Translations under genes and position numbers: made by a program
The notes under the pieces: generated by a model
What the model was told of the DNA's origin: nothing
Seen by the model: the letters and a program-made list of their open reading frames with translations, nothing else
Database searches by the model: none
Part shown: positions 29,401 through 36,176 of the stretch, piece by piece
Layout of the letters: the number at the start of each line of letters is the position of its first letter
How positions within the stretch are numbered: the stretch's first letter is position 1
Source of the DNA: Planctomycetes bacterium MalM25
Lineage (GTDB): Bacteria; Planctomycetota; Planctomycetia; Pirellulales; Lacipirellulaceae
Length of the DNA: 64,000 nucleotides
Direction of reading: 5' to 3'
Assembly (NCBI GenBank): GCA_007745835.1
Contig: CP036424.1
Location: 4,637,968-4,701,967, forward strand

Positions 29401-32400
29401 CCGCTGCCCAATTTGAATGATCCGGGCTTCCGTATCCCCATATTGAGTTATCAGATCCCGGTTGTCTCCGGCGAAGTGCAAACGACCGAACTCAAAAGAC
29501 CAGATGTTGGGGTCTCGATCGCGGAGAGGCCGACCGACGAGCTTAGCGACAAAGACAAGGTGCTGGAGGTGCGCATCAGCAAGTTCGCCTCGCTCGATCT
29601 GTTGGCCGATGACGCCGCGGACCGGGTCGGATCGATCACGCTCGCGCCGTTGCTGCCGGGCCGCCGGGCGGTGATCGGCACTTCCGGACCGGTCTACGAG
29701 TTCGATCTCCCCGACTCGGCCACCGTGGCTCCAAGGGCGGATCGTTCAAGCTTCACAGGGACCGATAGCAACCTGCTCTATCGGCGCTTCACCACTCTGG
29801 TCTCGCAGCAGGCCGCAGACACCGTGAGTGGACCCGGAGTCGGCGACGAGTTCATCGTGCCCAACCCGGACGTGCCGACCCCGCAGGCTTCGCTGCGGCG
29901 ATTCGAGATGATCCCGTCCCCGAACGACAATGTGCACCAGTTCGCGGTGCGGATGAACGGTTATCTCGACTCGCAGACGCTTCTAAGCGGTGGCAGTGGG
30001 TTCAACATCACCGTCTCACCCGAGTCTGGTTCCTCAGCGGAACGGACGATCCCGCCGGTGATCTCGATCCCGATCGATCACTTCTCGATCTCGGAGCCGC
30101 TCGACCAGTACCTCATCCGCCAACTGGAACTCGACCCGAGCCTCGATCGCCTCTTCGAGCCGAACGTGGACGGTTTACGGGACACGGGCCGGCCGGCCGA
30201 GGGTTACTTCAAGGACAGCGTGCGCGGCGCCGCGTTCGACAGCCCATTCGACCTTGAGCCCGAGTTGATCGAGAACCAAACGACGCCCAACTATCGGGCG
30301 ATGCACCTCGAGCGGTTGTCCAACCCGCTCTTGCCCTGGAACCCGCCGCCGATGCGGGTGACTGGCGATCCGAACCCGCAGCACGACCCGACCCTGCCCG
30401 TGAACCCCTACCTGCCGGTCGATGCCCAGGCGCTCGACGTCACGGCGTTCAACAGCTACAGCGAGGGCGAAGCGGACCAGGTCGGCCAAGCGGCCGCCTC
30501 GACCGAGCACGTCCACGTGCCCACGGTGACCTCGGGTGGTGGATCCTCGCAAGACTACGGCCCTGAACGCCGCCACCGCCGCGAACGCCCCCTTCCCGGT
30601 GTGGGGGGGGATCCTGAAACGGTCATCGGCTTCTCGTCCAACGAGCGTGACCGGCCCCTCGGGCCTTTCGCGCTGCTCTGGGACTTCCAGCCCTCGCGGT
30701 TGCTCTGGCGTCAGAGCCAGGGAGCGACCGTGAGTGAGATCCTTTACGAGACCGTGTACGGCTCGGAGCGCTCGGGCTACGCAGTCACCGACAACGACAG
30801 CGTCAAGGCAGATGGTGGAATCATCGATGGTGTCGATCTCGGTGGAGACGCGGACACCGATGTCGTCGGCAACTACGATCTCAGCTTCGAGGAAGCGCAG
30901 TTCCGCGGCTACGAAGAGCACGTCATCGACTTCCCCTGGCGGATGACCCTCGGCTTCCCGAGTTGGCTCATGGGCGAGTTTTACTCGTCGAGTGGCCTGA
31001 GCTGGCTCCAGGAGGGCGTTGCCGATGGGGTGCACGAAGCGATTGACCTCGATGGCGACCTGTCGGGCGGCGATCTGCTCGGCGCCGCTGAGGTGAACAA
31101 CGCCCCAGTCAACATCGGCACGGATGGTCGCCCGGTCGATCCCGCGTTGCTCCGCGAAACGGTCACCACGCCCGAGTTCGCTTGGCCGAACCGGCCGTTC
31201 GCGAGCGCGGGCGAGCTGATGCAGGTCCCCGTGTGGGGCGGCTCGCGGATGCTCAGCTACTACTCGACCTACAACTGGTTGCACACGCAGATGCCCGGCT
31301 TCCTGCACGACACGCAGGTCAACCCGTACAACGGCGAGGCCGCCGTCTTCCACGACGGGAGGGACTACGAGCTCAGCCAGTTGAACGCGGGCACCACCTT
31401 CAACGGAGCCTACGACGACGACGGAACGCCCGCCGACACGAACAACTCGCTGAACGCCGCGGCAACGAACGACCTGCGATTCCGCGAGATGCTCGGCAAC
31501 TTCGGCCACCTGATCAACTTCTTCCAGACCGCGCGGTTCCCCGCCTACTACGAAGATTTCACCGACGAGATCGCCGCCAGCGGCTGGGAGGAATCCCCCC
31601 GGGGCGCCGCGCACTTCTACCGGTTGCTCGACTACGTGCACGTCCCTTCGCGGTTCGTCGGGACCGACACGCTGCTTAACGCGGACGTGTTCGGCTCGGC
31701 GGGGATCGATCCGGAGGACCCGCGGGCGTCGCTCGCCGCGCCGTACAACCGGGTGAACCGCTACCGCGAGCCGGGGCGGGTGAACCTCAACACGATCGTC
31801 GGCCGCCGGGACGCAACGGAAGCGGTCCGCATCGACAATGCCGGCAACGGACAAAACGATGGCGGATTCAACAACACGACCGACCGCCCGCGGCTAGCCG
31901 ATTACTGGTCGGAGGTCTACGACGGCCTCATGCACCGCAACCAGGACGCGTCGGAGATCGATTACAACAACGCCGATCTGCTGAAGATGGGCCACCTCGG
32001 CCCGGCGTGGCGCGACGTGGCGCTCAGCCGCCGCGGGTACGTTCAGCCGACCTTCGATCCGACGGTCGATCCGGGCGACGATTCATTCACCCTCGGGTCG
32101 GACCGGCAGAACCAGGTCGATTACTCGCCCCGGCGGATGCACCCGGCTTTCCCGACGCTGTTCGCGAACCCATTCCGTGCCCCCGGTGAGGGCGCCAACG
32201 TGCCGCTCGCGCACATGGTGCAGACGGGCGTCGACGCGACGCTGCTGCGAGCGCACCCGCTCTCCCCCGGCGCCGACGGCGCGTGGGGCCGCCGCGGCGT
32301 GGACGAACGGACCGTGAAGAAGGACAGTAACACGGATACGATCGCCAACAACGACGGCGTCCGCGACGACGCCGGCGAGGCGGGCTCGCTGACCCTGCAG

Positions 32401-33099
32401 CTCGGTGGCGGCCGGGTCGCCAACCCACCGGGCCAACCGGTCGGCGACCGCTTGAACGCCGACGTGGTGCTAGCCCGATTCCAAGACGCCAACGGCCGGC
32501 GCGGTGCGCTGCCCGACACGCTGCTGCTCGACGCAATGCGTCCCCACCCGACCGACACCAACTCACGCGAGGTGTCGCCGCGGCAGTCGGTGGCGGACTT
32601 TGTGCATAACTGCGAAATCAGCAAACGGGCGAACCCGGTGCCGCTGTTCTCCGGGGCGACGATCGAGCCCTCGCTCGACACCGAGCGGAACGCGACGACG
32701 CGTTTCTCGCCCATCCAGAGGCTCTCGAGCCAGGCGACCACGCGGTCGAACTGCTACGCGGTCTGGATCACGGTCGGGTTCTTCGAGGTGAAGCCGGCCA
32801 ACCAGAACCCGGTCCTCGCCACGCGGTACGGCATGGACGACGCCAACGGGGACGGCGTTTACACCTACAACGACGTCAACAACAGCCCGCTGACCGACGC
32901 CCAACGCACCCAACGCGACTTCTTCTTCCGCAACTACCCCGACGGCTGGACGCTCGGCCAAGAATTGGACCTCGACACGGGCCAGAACCAACGTCATCGT
33001 GGGTTCTACCTGGTCGACCGGACGCGCCCGGTCGCCTTCCGGCCCGGCGAAGACGCCAACGTGGCGGAGACCATCCTGTTGCGGAGAAGGATCGAGTGA
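23464..33099 (+). CDS. Giant GspK/PilX-like minor pilin protein with calcium-loop repeats
   Basis: About 3,211 residues from the ATG at 23464, chosen because AGAGAGAAGAG stands just before it (an in-frame ATG at 23446 lacks this). One N-terminal membrane helix (RRGVLLLVVLSMLVLFLLVG, ~residues 24-43) follows a basic stretch, as in PilX/GspK proteins. Two GspK-like phrases are present, DLDGRLNLNAHGGEE (~660) and EPGRVNLNTIVG (~2,770). Calcium-type Asp loops occur at ~619 (DVDNDGDGVPDS), ~1,088, ~1,249, in a dense run at ~1,295-1,352 (DTDADGLPDR, DADGDGVQEP, DDDGDGLRDADEF) and ~3,125. Normal GspK is ~300-350 residues, so this is about tenfold larger. It shares its last bases with the next gene (GTGA). 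Position after four prepilins fits a tip component; adhesin or tip role is inference. Confidence 0.8.
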   Translation: MSGALRRDRLRRRQLRTQRAADRRGVLLLVVLSMLVLFLLVGTTFLITSGQYRTQSKVVEKANRSTFQPADLLERALMQLVRDTNNPSSVIRHHSLLRDLYGVDGFVGRITMNNAAAGFGAVAGDGNVGLIRDPNGTLLPTLPRYAGIDPLVQPADTEESLGPTRGQVIEFYVADLQQVDLGDVDRLGDHNAVGLEFGADGLPVEHQMSTIDGYYEGCLLTMLDGPCRGDSVRVLDYDFLFARNINNNSDKRVVVSRWRVMAPRRNDGKPLAAARFDYATPQYGLTDLVQSDVPANSALGHRFIVNGRPFNGAGVGLNPLAMSHDISNGAPAPRLSALEFVEMGAGSATGYGLERALIPNPVQYFEPANVALNPSLGVDPWSKPGTPGGVYLGSDFVPLTRGYVGPASPTYDPTLNAPLYSGFAGSGDTDESYDAPDTQNMALASQALEPRLRGRVVDSSGASLDPDAYYLRNNSPTSEPPPAYLDLEGVTIPSYHRPALANFWFHRLWNSEWLRGVVNNDSDRVRAILEPYGANGAPQHGLGAADAAVIAGIKRKFLLRPLREDHPEFDGSNPLSRYTTNTLRNVLNSGTLVNDRQTPSDPTDDEITFPYWEAVGPWDVDNDGDGVPDSVWVDLGLPVQQTEDGRWYKPLVAMLVEDLDGRLNLNAHGGEEHLAENFLDASTQNGATLQQNLAQDYAAGASLFSSDQLPEGAGWGVAETSLRPVLSPSLPRDNYFSASAAFLGDAQYDDYARLLQGRPDPTLGTPARTVAAALGGSVEFGRYGTGFVQGLTATDQNGNPHGVRLTTPGRTFVTLPNPIPGTRDERTPLEMFGYPFHEGLLFDRPSGFSSAADLRGRYGAGLSAAGAPVGEPISAANFYAFDARTAGTLDPDDTMTWRGDPNNGIDDSPYELDLSVAARRLAPVSATAIRLTYDADDNGEVDAFAAPLVDDAPFSPAELERLLRAFDVDAGKLPDRLWEIVDSFDPEKLAASYQINTQIQNGTPAPVDTQTATPSTLENVVAAAKAAINRRVVTTESFDLPTPNENWAERIALGADGLPGVPRVITVNGNTIFPNDDGDLGIGVVGVDDDGDGAIDEADEVETINEGDEVIVGYNAATQQHTYPNQVTADYDTLYLAGCDDYVVIMREDPPATPRITDYLRYRVVLELLRQDRILFDDPGDSDTRPSLLQPDQRNLVEALVSQILHGNDRLPTGDPARFAGPHSFGGLLAPELLTGVRMDLNRPLGDGRDNNGNGVVDEPAEAGEPYLFDSSFPGGELVVRQWLDLNKSGTFDQDLDGDGVLYFDTDADGLPDRFDPDDLTDADGDGVQEPLVDHLWIDDDGDGLRDADEFRPFDYTRGADANGRGGVVASGNLGVRDDARLARQLYARHLYCLMLLLTDENYLAPYDSSDPQVVHYLDPLSGAWVDPTAVPLLPAPESSIAFWLAGTIFDGDHTVVQADASTDLSVSPHGPNETRRLRVLAEARRLAQRKLTRRMIAQWAINVVDFRDPDAIQTPFEYDENPWDGWNVVDTQLTADPSDDVVYPLDGDLATDENYTQVRLAEATGFTAPGVAIDSTVSPYNGGNFTIDPVDLSLRPDSAMDVLVPRRLSLLDRTRGVVWGAERPEAILTEGLAWHDRRLEDLDAGGGQLGGDKDDDLDQLRKPKGYVYLEAFNPWTDGVQRPAEFYSHVGRDGVLVPFGGVRFDRLSNLPADPSGDPRDIDSPFQQTRSPVWRLACVEEHPVLRNASISPNLSEAISVALDAGPLADLKQASDDPPNRLNETEGVEGANDYLGEYLAGGPSVYRAPTLPAAVEEPATAYGNIEDRNAPVLQRAYSDLWFDQAVEAFLNLATNENNIRQGVNDADGLAIAVGVIAQPSRLADPSFPTFDRFAQPGAPARSEFVLSSREDGRDSGRPDDSAPGTPKPNIRVVDRTILLKPTRFIERVFYMTSPNGQILKGESFGTPTSDNLNGRILGDAAPLPNLNDPGFRIPILSYQIPVVSGEVQTTELKRPDVGVSIAERPTDELSDKDKVLEVRISKFASLDLLADDAADRVGSITLAPLLPGRRAVIGTSGPVYEFDLPDSATVAPRADRSSFTGTDSNLLYRRFTTLVSQQAADTVSGPGVGDEFIVPNPDVPTPQASLRRFEMIPSPNDNVHQFAVRMNGYLDSQTLLSGGSGFNITVSPESGSSAERTIPPVISIPIDHFSISEPLDQYLIRQLELDPSLDRLFEPNVDGLRDTGRPAEGYFKDSVRGAAFDSPFDLEPELIENQTTPNYRAMHLERLSNPLLPWNPPPMRVTGDPNPQHDPTLPVNPYLPVDAQALDVTAFNSYSEGEADQVGQAAASTEHVHVPTVTSGGGSSQDYGPERRHRRERPLPGVGGDPETVIGFSSNERDRPLGPFALLWDFQPSRLLWRQSQGATVSEILYETVYGSERSGYAVTDNDSVKADGGIIDGVDLGGDADTDVVGNYDLSFEEAQFRGYEEHVIDFPWRMTLGFPSWLMGEFYSSSGLSWLQEGVADGVHEAIDLDGDLSGGDLLGAAEVNNAPVNIGTDGRPVDPALLRETVTTPEFAWPNRPFASAGELMQVPVWGGSRMLSYYSTYNWLHTQMPGFLHDTQVNPYNGEAAVFHDGRDYELSQLNAGTTFNGAYDDDGTPADTNNSLNAAATNDLRFREMLGNFGHLINFFQTARFPAYYEDFTDEIAASGWEESPRGAAHFYRLLDYVHVPSRFVGTDTLLNADVFGSAGIDPEDPRASLAAPYNRVNRYREPGRVNLNTIVGRRDATEAVRIDNAGNGQNDGGFNNTTDRPRLADYWSEVYDGLMHRNQDASEIDYNNADLLKMGHLGPAWRDVALSRRGYVQPTFDPTVDPGDDSFTLGSDRQNQVDYSPRRMHPAFPTLFANPFRAPGEGANVPLAHMVQTGVDATLLRAHPLSPGADGAWGRRGVDERTVKKDSNTDTIANNDGVRDDAGEAGSLTLQLGGGRVANPPGQPVGDRLNADVVLARFQDANGRRGALPDTLLLDAMRPHPTDTNSREVSPRQSVADFVHNCEISKRANPVPLFSGATIEPSLDTERNATTRFSPIQRLSSQATTRSNCYAVWITVGFFEVKPANQNPVLATRYGMDDANGDGVYTYNDVNNSPLTDAQRTQRDFFFRNYPDGWTLGQELDLDTGQNQRHRGFYLVDRTRPVAFRPGEDANVAETILLRRRIE

Positions 33100-33644
33100 G
33101 CGAGTCGGGTCAGAGCAAAGGAGGCTTCGACGGCCCGTTGGGGCTGGCGGCCATCGTGCTGGCGATCGTTGTCGGAGCGGTGCTGCTCGAGCGTTTCACC
33201 CGCCCCACGGACCTCGGCGGATCGACCCCGCCGATGCCGCTCCCCGAGCTGCGCGCCGAGGGTTGGCTCAACACGGGGGGCGCGGGCCTCGTCAGAGCCG
33301 ACCTCAGCGGCCAGTGGGTCGTCGTCGATTCGTGGGCGACCTTCTGCCGCCCCTGCCTGATGTCGATGCCGAAGCTGGCCGACCTGTACGGGCGCTGGAA
33401 GGACCGCGGCGTCGAGATCGTCGGCGTCACCTCCGAACCGGGTTCGATGCTCGACACGATCGAGGCGACCGTCAATCGGTTCGAGGGGGTCGACTGGCCG
33501 GTCGCGTACGGCGCCGGCATGGTGAACGATCAGCTCAGCATCACCATGATCCCGACTTACATCCTCTTCGATCCCGAGGGGATCAGCGTGTGGCGGGGTC
33601 ACTCGGTCAAGGAGCTCGAGGCCGCACTCGAGGCCCGGCTCTGA
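33096..33644 (+). CDS. TlpA/ResA-like membrane-anchored thioredoxin
   Basis: 182 residues. One N-terminal membrane helix (LAAIVLAIVVGAVLLERF, ~16-33) and a thioredoxin domain with WATFCRPCLMSMPKLADLY (CRPC active site at ~78-81) and the cis-proline region ITMIPTYILFDPEG. Expected to reduce or isomerise disulfides on the outer side of the inner membrane. The GTG start overlaps the TGA of the giant GspK-like gene by four bases, so the two are coupled and it may help fold that protein or other pilus parts. Its 3' end overlaps the convergent hydrolase gene by 46 bases. Confidence 0.85.
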   Translation: MSESGQSKGGFDGPLGLAAIVLAIVVGAVLLERFTRPTDLGGSTPPMPLPELRAEGWLNTGGAGLVRADLSGQWVVVDSWATFCRPCLMSMPKLADLYGRWKDRGVEIVGVTSEPGSMLDTIEATVNRFEGVDWPVAYGAGMVNDQLSITMIPTYILFDPEGISVWRGHSVKELEAALEARL

Positions 33645-34612
33645 TCTCCTGCGGCATCCGGATCCGCTGCTTCGAATGAACGCGCGGCGATCTCATCAAC
33701 AACGCTTTGCCATTCCTGGTCGAGCGGGATCGCGTGCCCGCTCTGCTCCAACTCGATCAGGCGTTTATCCTCGGAGCCGATCTCTCCGAAGTACGCTTCC
33801 GCCGAGGGCGTATCGACAACCGGGTCGGTCGTGCTCACGAAGAGGCTCACCGGCGTGACGAAGCGCTCCGCTTCCGGGCGGTTGCGATCCATCAGCCGGA
33901 ACAGCTCCTCAACGACGGCGATCGGCGTGAAGGGCGTCCTCCCCGGGTGATCGCTCCGCTGGGGGTCGCGGCAGTCCATCGGGTACGGCGATCGCAGCGT
34001 CCCGGTGAACACGAACACGGTACGACCGAAGTCGTGCCAGAAGCGGGTCGTGCCGACCGGGCTCCGCGAGCTGGAGACCGCCACCGCCGGCGCGAGCAGC
34101 ACCGCGAAGTCGGCCGCCTCGGGTTGATCAATCAGGGTCTGGATCGCGACGGCGCCCCCCAGCGAGTGCGCGACCAGCCCGACGCGTTCGTGCTTCTTCC
34201 GGAGCGCCGCCAGCTCGGCCGTCACCTCGGCGACCCACCGGTCGGAGGTCGTCTGGGCGTAGGCGGGCAGGGGTTCGGCGAAACCGGGCAGCCGCATCAC
34301 GCGGCACGCGACGCCCCGCTCGGCGAGCGCCGGCGCAACCAGGTCGTAATGCCGGGGCGAGGCGTTGATGCCATGCACCAGCAGGACGGCCACGCCGCCC
34401 GACGGCTCTCGGTCGCCCCCGGCCGGGAGGCTGTACGCACCGCACCCGGCGAGCACGCCGTCGGCGTCGCGCTCGACCGACGCTTCCCAGGAACGCAGCG
34501 ACACCGCGACGTACGCCGCGTGCAAGCCGTCGATCAGCAACTGAACGGCGACGAGCCCCGCTAGGGCCACGACAACCCACTTCCAACGCTTGTTCATCAC
34601 CTGCCTCGTCAT
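33599..34612 (-). CDS. Alpha/beta hydrolase, membrane-anchored or secreted
   Basis: About 337 residues from ATG 34612 (or 332 from ATG 34597, which has GAGGCAGG just ahead). A hydrophobic N-terminal segment (WVVVALAGLVAVQLLIDG) acts as signal or anchor. Seen: oxyanion-loop motif VLLVHGINASPRHYDLVAPA, nucleophile elbow VGLVAHSLGGAVAIQ (GxSxG with Ser in HSLGG), Asp in FVSTTDPVVDTPSAE and His in LEQSGHAIPLDQE, a complete catalytic triad like serine aminopeptidase/lysophospholipase-type hydrolases. Substrate not predictable. It lies 13 bases after the doc toxin gene on the same strand, so it may be read through from the toxin-antitoxin promoter. The C-terminal ~15 codons overlap the convergent thioredoxin gene. 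Confidence 0.8.
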   Translation of the reverse strand: MTRQVMNKRWKWVVVALAGLVAVQLLIDGLHAAYVAVSLRSWEASVERDADGVLAGCGAYSLPAGGDREPSGGVAVLLVHGINASPRHYDLVAPALAERGVACRVMRLPGFAEPLPAYAQTTSDRWVAEVTAELAALRKKHERVGLVAHSLGGAVAIQTLIDQPEAADFAVLLAPAVAVSSSRSPVGTTRFWHDFGRTVFVFTGTLRSPYPMDCRDPQRSDHPGRTPFTPIAVVEELFRLMDRNRPEAERFVTPVSLFVSTTDPVVDTPSAEAYFGEIGSEDKRLIELEQSGHAIPLDQEWQSVVDEIAARSFEAADPDAAGDQSRASSAASSSLTE

Positions 34613-34625
34613 GTCGCTCAACTCG

Positions 34626-35030
34626 TCAACCGATCGGCCGGGCGTGATCGCGCAACCACGCGGCGAAGTCCTGTTCAGGGGTCTCCCCCGCGGCGAGGGC
34701 GAGGACGGCTTTGTACCACTCGTCATCGGACGCCAAGAGCATCACGCCTTGCGTGTTGAGGAAGGCTTCACAGACAACCGCCGCTATCCGCTTGTTGCCA
34801 TCGAGAAACGGATGGTTCTTGGCGAGGCCAAACGCGTAGGCCGCCGCTAGCGCTGGGGAGTCGGGCTTGGGATCACCGTATGCCCAGAGATTGCGGGGAC
34901 GCCCCAACGCCGACTCAAGCAGACCCTCATCTCGCAAGCCCTGCTGTCCTCCATGCTCCTCCAACTGAAGCTCATGGGCCGCAAGGACAACGCTACGATC
35001 GATCCAGATTGGCTCGGGAGTCGCCATCAC
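34626..35030 (-). CDS. doc: Doc-type toxin (Fic/DOC family)
   Basis: 134 residues, normal for Doc, which phosphorylates elongation factor Tu and stops translation. Seen: IWIDRSVVLAAHELQLEEHGG, then RDEGLLESALGRPRNLWAYG, LAAAYAFGLAKNHPFLDGNKRIA with the Fic/Doc core HPFLDGNKR at ~70-78, and the C-terminal DDEWYKAVLALAAGE. The Asp rather than Glu-rich insert and the short length favour Doc over AMP-transferring Fic. The ATG overlaps the TGA of the antitoxin gene (ATGA), as usual for the module. Chromosomal copy, no frame damage. Confidence 0.92.
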   Translation of the reverse strand: MMATPEPIWIDRSVVLAAHELQLEEHGGQQGLRDEGLLESALGRPRNLWAYGDPKPDSPALAAAYAFGLAKNHPFLDGNKRIAAVVCEAFLNTQGVMLLASDDEWYKAVLALAAGETPEQDFAAWLRDHARPIG

Positions 35031-35239
35031 TCGGCCAAGCGTCGCAGGGTTTCACGACGACGCACCATGACGTCCTTCATCATGGCGAGCTGATCATCGG
35101 CCAACGAATCTGACGGGCGTAGAACGCCCTCGTCGAAAACGATCTCACTCCCTTCGGCCACCCCTAGCCGAGCGGCTAAGTCGCTCGGCAGAAAGACCGC
35201 CGGCTTATCATCGATCATGGTGACGCGTAGCGTTGTCAT
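35027..35239 (-). CDS. AbrB/MazE-like antitoxin of the doc module
   Basis: 70 residues. Starts MTTLRVTMIDDKPAVFLPSD and carries AARLGVAEGSEIVF, the SpoVT-AbrB swapped-hairpin DNA-binding fold, with a C-terminal charged helix (DDQLAMMKDVMVRRRETLRR) likely to bind and block the toxin. Its strong ribosome-binding site GGAGAA is at 35245-35250, five bases before the ATG. Expected to repress its own promoter together with Doc. Confidence 0.88.
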   Translation of the reverse strand: MTTLRVTMIDDKPAVFLPSDLAARLGVAEGSEIVFDEGVLRPSDSLADDQLAMMKDVMVRRRETLRRLAE

Positions 35240-35269
35240 ATCAGTTCTCCTAAATAGGCTGACACCTCG

Positions 35270-35275
35270 ATTATA
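35270..35275 (-). promoter_or_regulatory. Candidate -10 box of the toxin-antitoxin promoter
   Basis: A perfect TATAAT on the minus strand, 31 bases ahead of the antitoxin ATG. A -35 box at the right spacing is not clear (TTGAGG lies 11 bases away, too close), so this may be an activator-assisted or extended promoter. It sits just after the stop of the methyltransferase gene. Confidence 0.4.
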
Positions 35276-35288
35276 GCCCCGGTTCGCC

Positions 35289-36176
35289 TCAACGAGGCCA
35301 GCGGGCGTAAACGCCGCTTTCTAATTTGCGTCCGGCGGGCGTCGTGAGCCAGATGTCGCCGTCCGCCGGGGGCTGGCCGCAGTGGCCGACGACCGCGTCG
35401 GACAGGTAGGCGGACAGCTCGGCCGGGCCGACGCCGGGCGTGTGGCACGTCGCGAGAAAGAATCGCGGGGCCCGCTCCACCAGCTCGGCGCACAGCCCCA
35501 GCAGCTCAGGCAGATTGCGTTCCAACCGCCACGCCTCGCCCTTCGGGCCGTGGCCGTAACTGGGCGGGTCGAGGACGACCGCGTCGTAGCGGGCGCCCCG
35601 CTTCACCTCGCGCTGGCAGTACCGGACGGCGTCCTCCACGATCCAGCGGATCGGCGCCTCGGCCAAGCCCGAGCGTTCCGCATTCTCACGTGCCAAGGCG
35701 ACCGAGGGCTTCGACGCGTCGACGTGCGTCACCACCGCGCCCGCCGCCGCCGCCGCGAGCGTGCTCCCGCCGGTGTAGGCGAACAGGTTCAGCACGCGGG
35801 GCGGGTTGTCCGGGTCGGCCGCGACGAGGCGGGCCGTCCGCTCGGCGATCCACCGCCAGTTGCTCAGCTGCTCGGGGAACAGGCCGACCTGCCCGGCGGG
35901 CGTCGGCGTGACGCCAAGCGTCATCGCGCGGTCCGCGCCCAGGGGGACGCGGCACGTGTGGCCATTGGCCCACTTGGTCGGCTTCGGCTTCCACGCGCCG
36001 TCCGCCGCGCGGTCGCCGCCGTAGCGCGCGACCGCCTCGCGCCAGGCGTCGGGGAGCTGCTTCCGCTCATCGACCGCCGCCGGGCAGGGGCGGTCGAGCA
36101 CCAGCTCGCCGAACCGCTCCAGCCGGCGGCCGGCGCCGAAGTCGATCAGCTCGTAGTCGGGCCAGTCGTCGTTCAT
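35289..36176 (-). CDS. Class I SAM-dependent methyltransferase (rRNA-methyltransferase-like)
   Basis: 295 residues from the ATG at 36176. Seen: SAM-binding motif VLNLFAYTGGSTLAAAAAGA at ~135-154, acidic loop THVDASKPSVALARENAERS and catalytic motif AVVLDPPSYGHGPKG (DPPSY), typical of the RlmI/RlmK-like cytosine or guanine rRNA methyltransferases, but without their N-terminal PUA domain. The start codon overlaps the uppP stop by four bases (ATGA), so it is translationally coupled to uppP. The frame is open far upstream inside uppP; that part is shadow. Target RNA site unknown. Confidence 0.85.
   Translation of the reverse strand: MNDDWPDYELIDFGAGRRLERFGELVLDRPCPAAVDERKQLPDAWREAVARYGGDRAADGAWKPKPTKWANGHTCRVPLGADRAMTLGVTPTPAGQVGLFPEQLSNWRWIAERTARLVAADPDNPPRVLNLFAYTGGSTLAAAAAGAVVTHVDASKPSVALARENAERSGLAEAPIRWIVEDAVRYCQREVKRGARYDAVVLDPPSYGHGPKGEAWRLERNLPELLGLCAELVERAPRFFLATCHTPGVGPAELSAYLSDAVVGHCGQPPADGDIWLTTPAGRKLESGVYARWPR

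Noticed and set aside
30175-31854. 559-codon minus frame opposite the giant GspK-like gene
   Set aside because: No motif and antisense to a continuous frame with pilin-operon context.
34626-35030. Fic adenylyltransferase instead of Doc
   Set aside because: Length, HPFLDGNKR core and the AbrB-type partner in an ATGA overlap fit Doc better; the Fic HxFx(D/E)GNGRxxR arginine pattern is absent.
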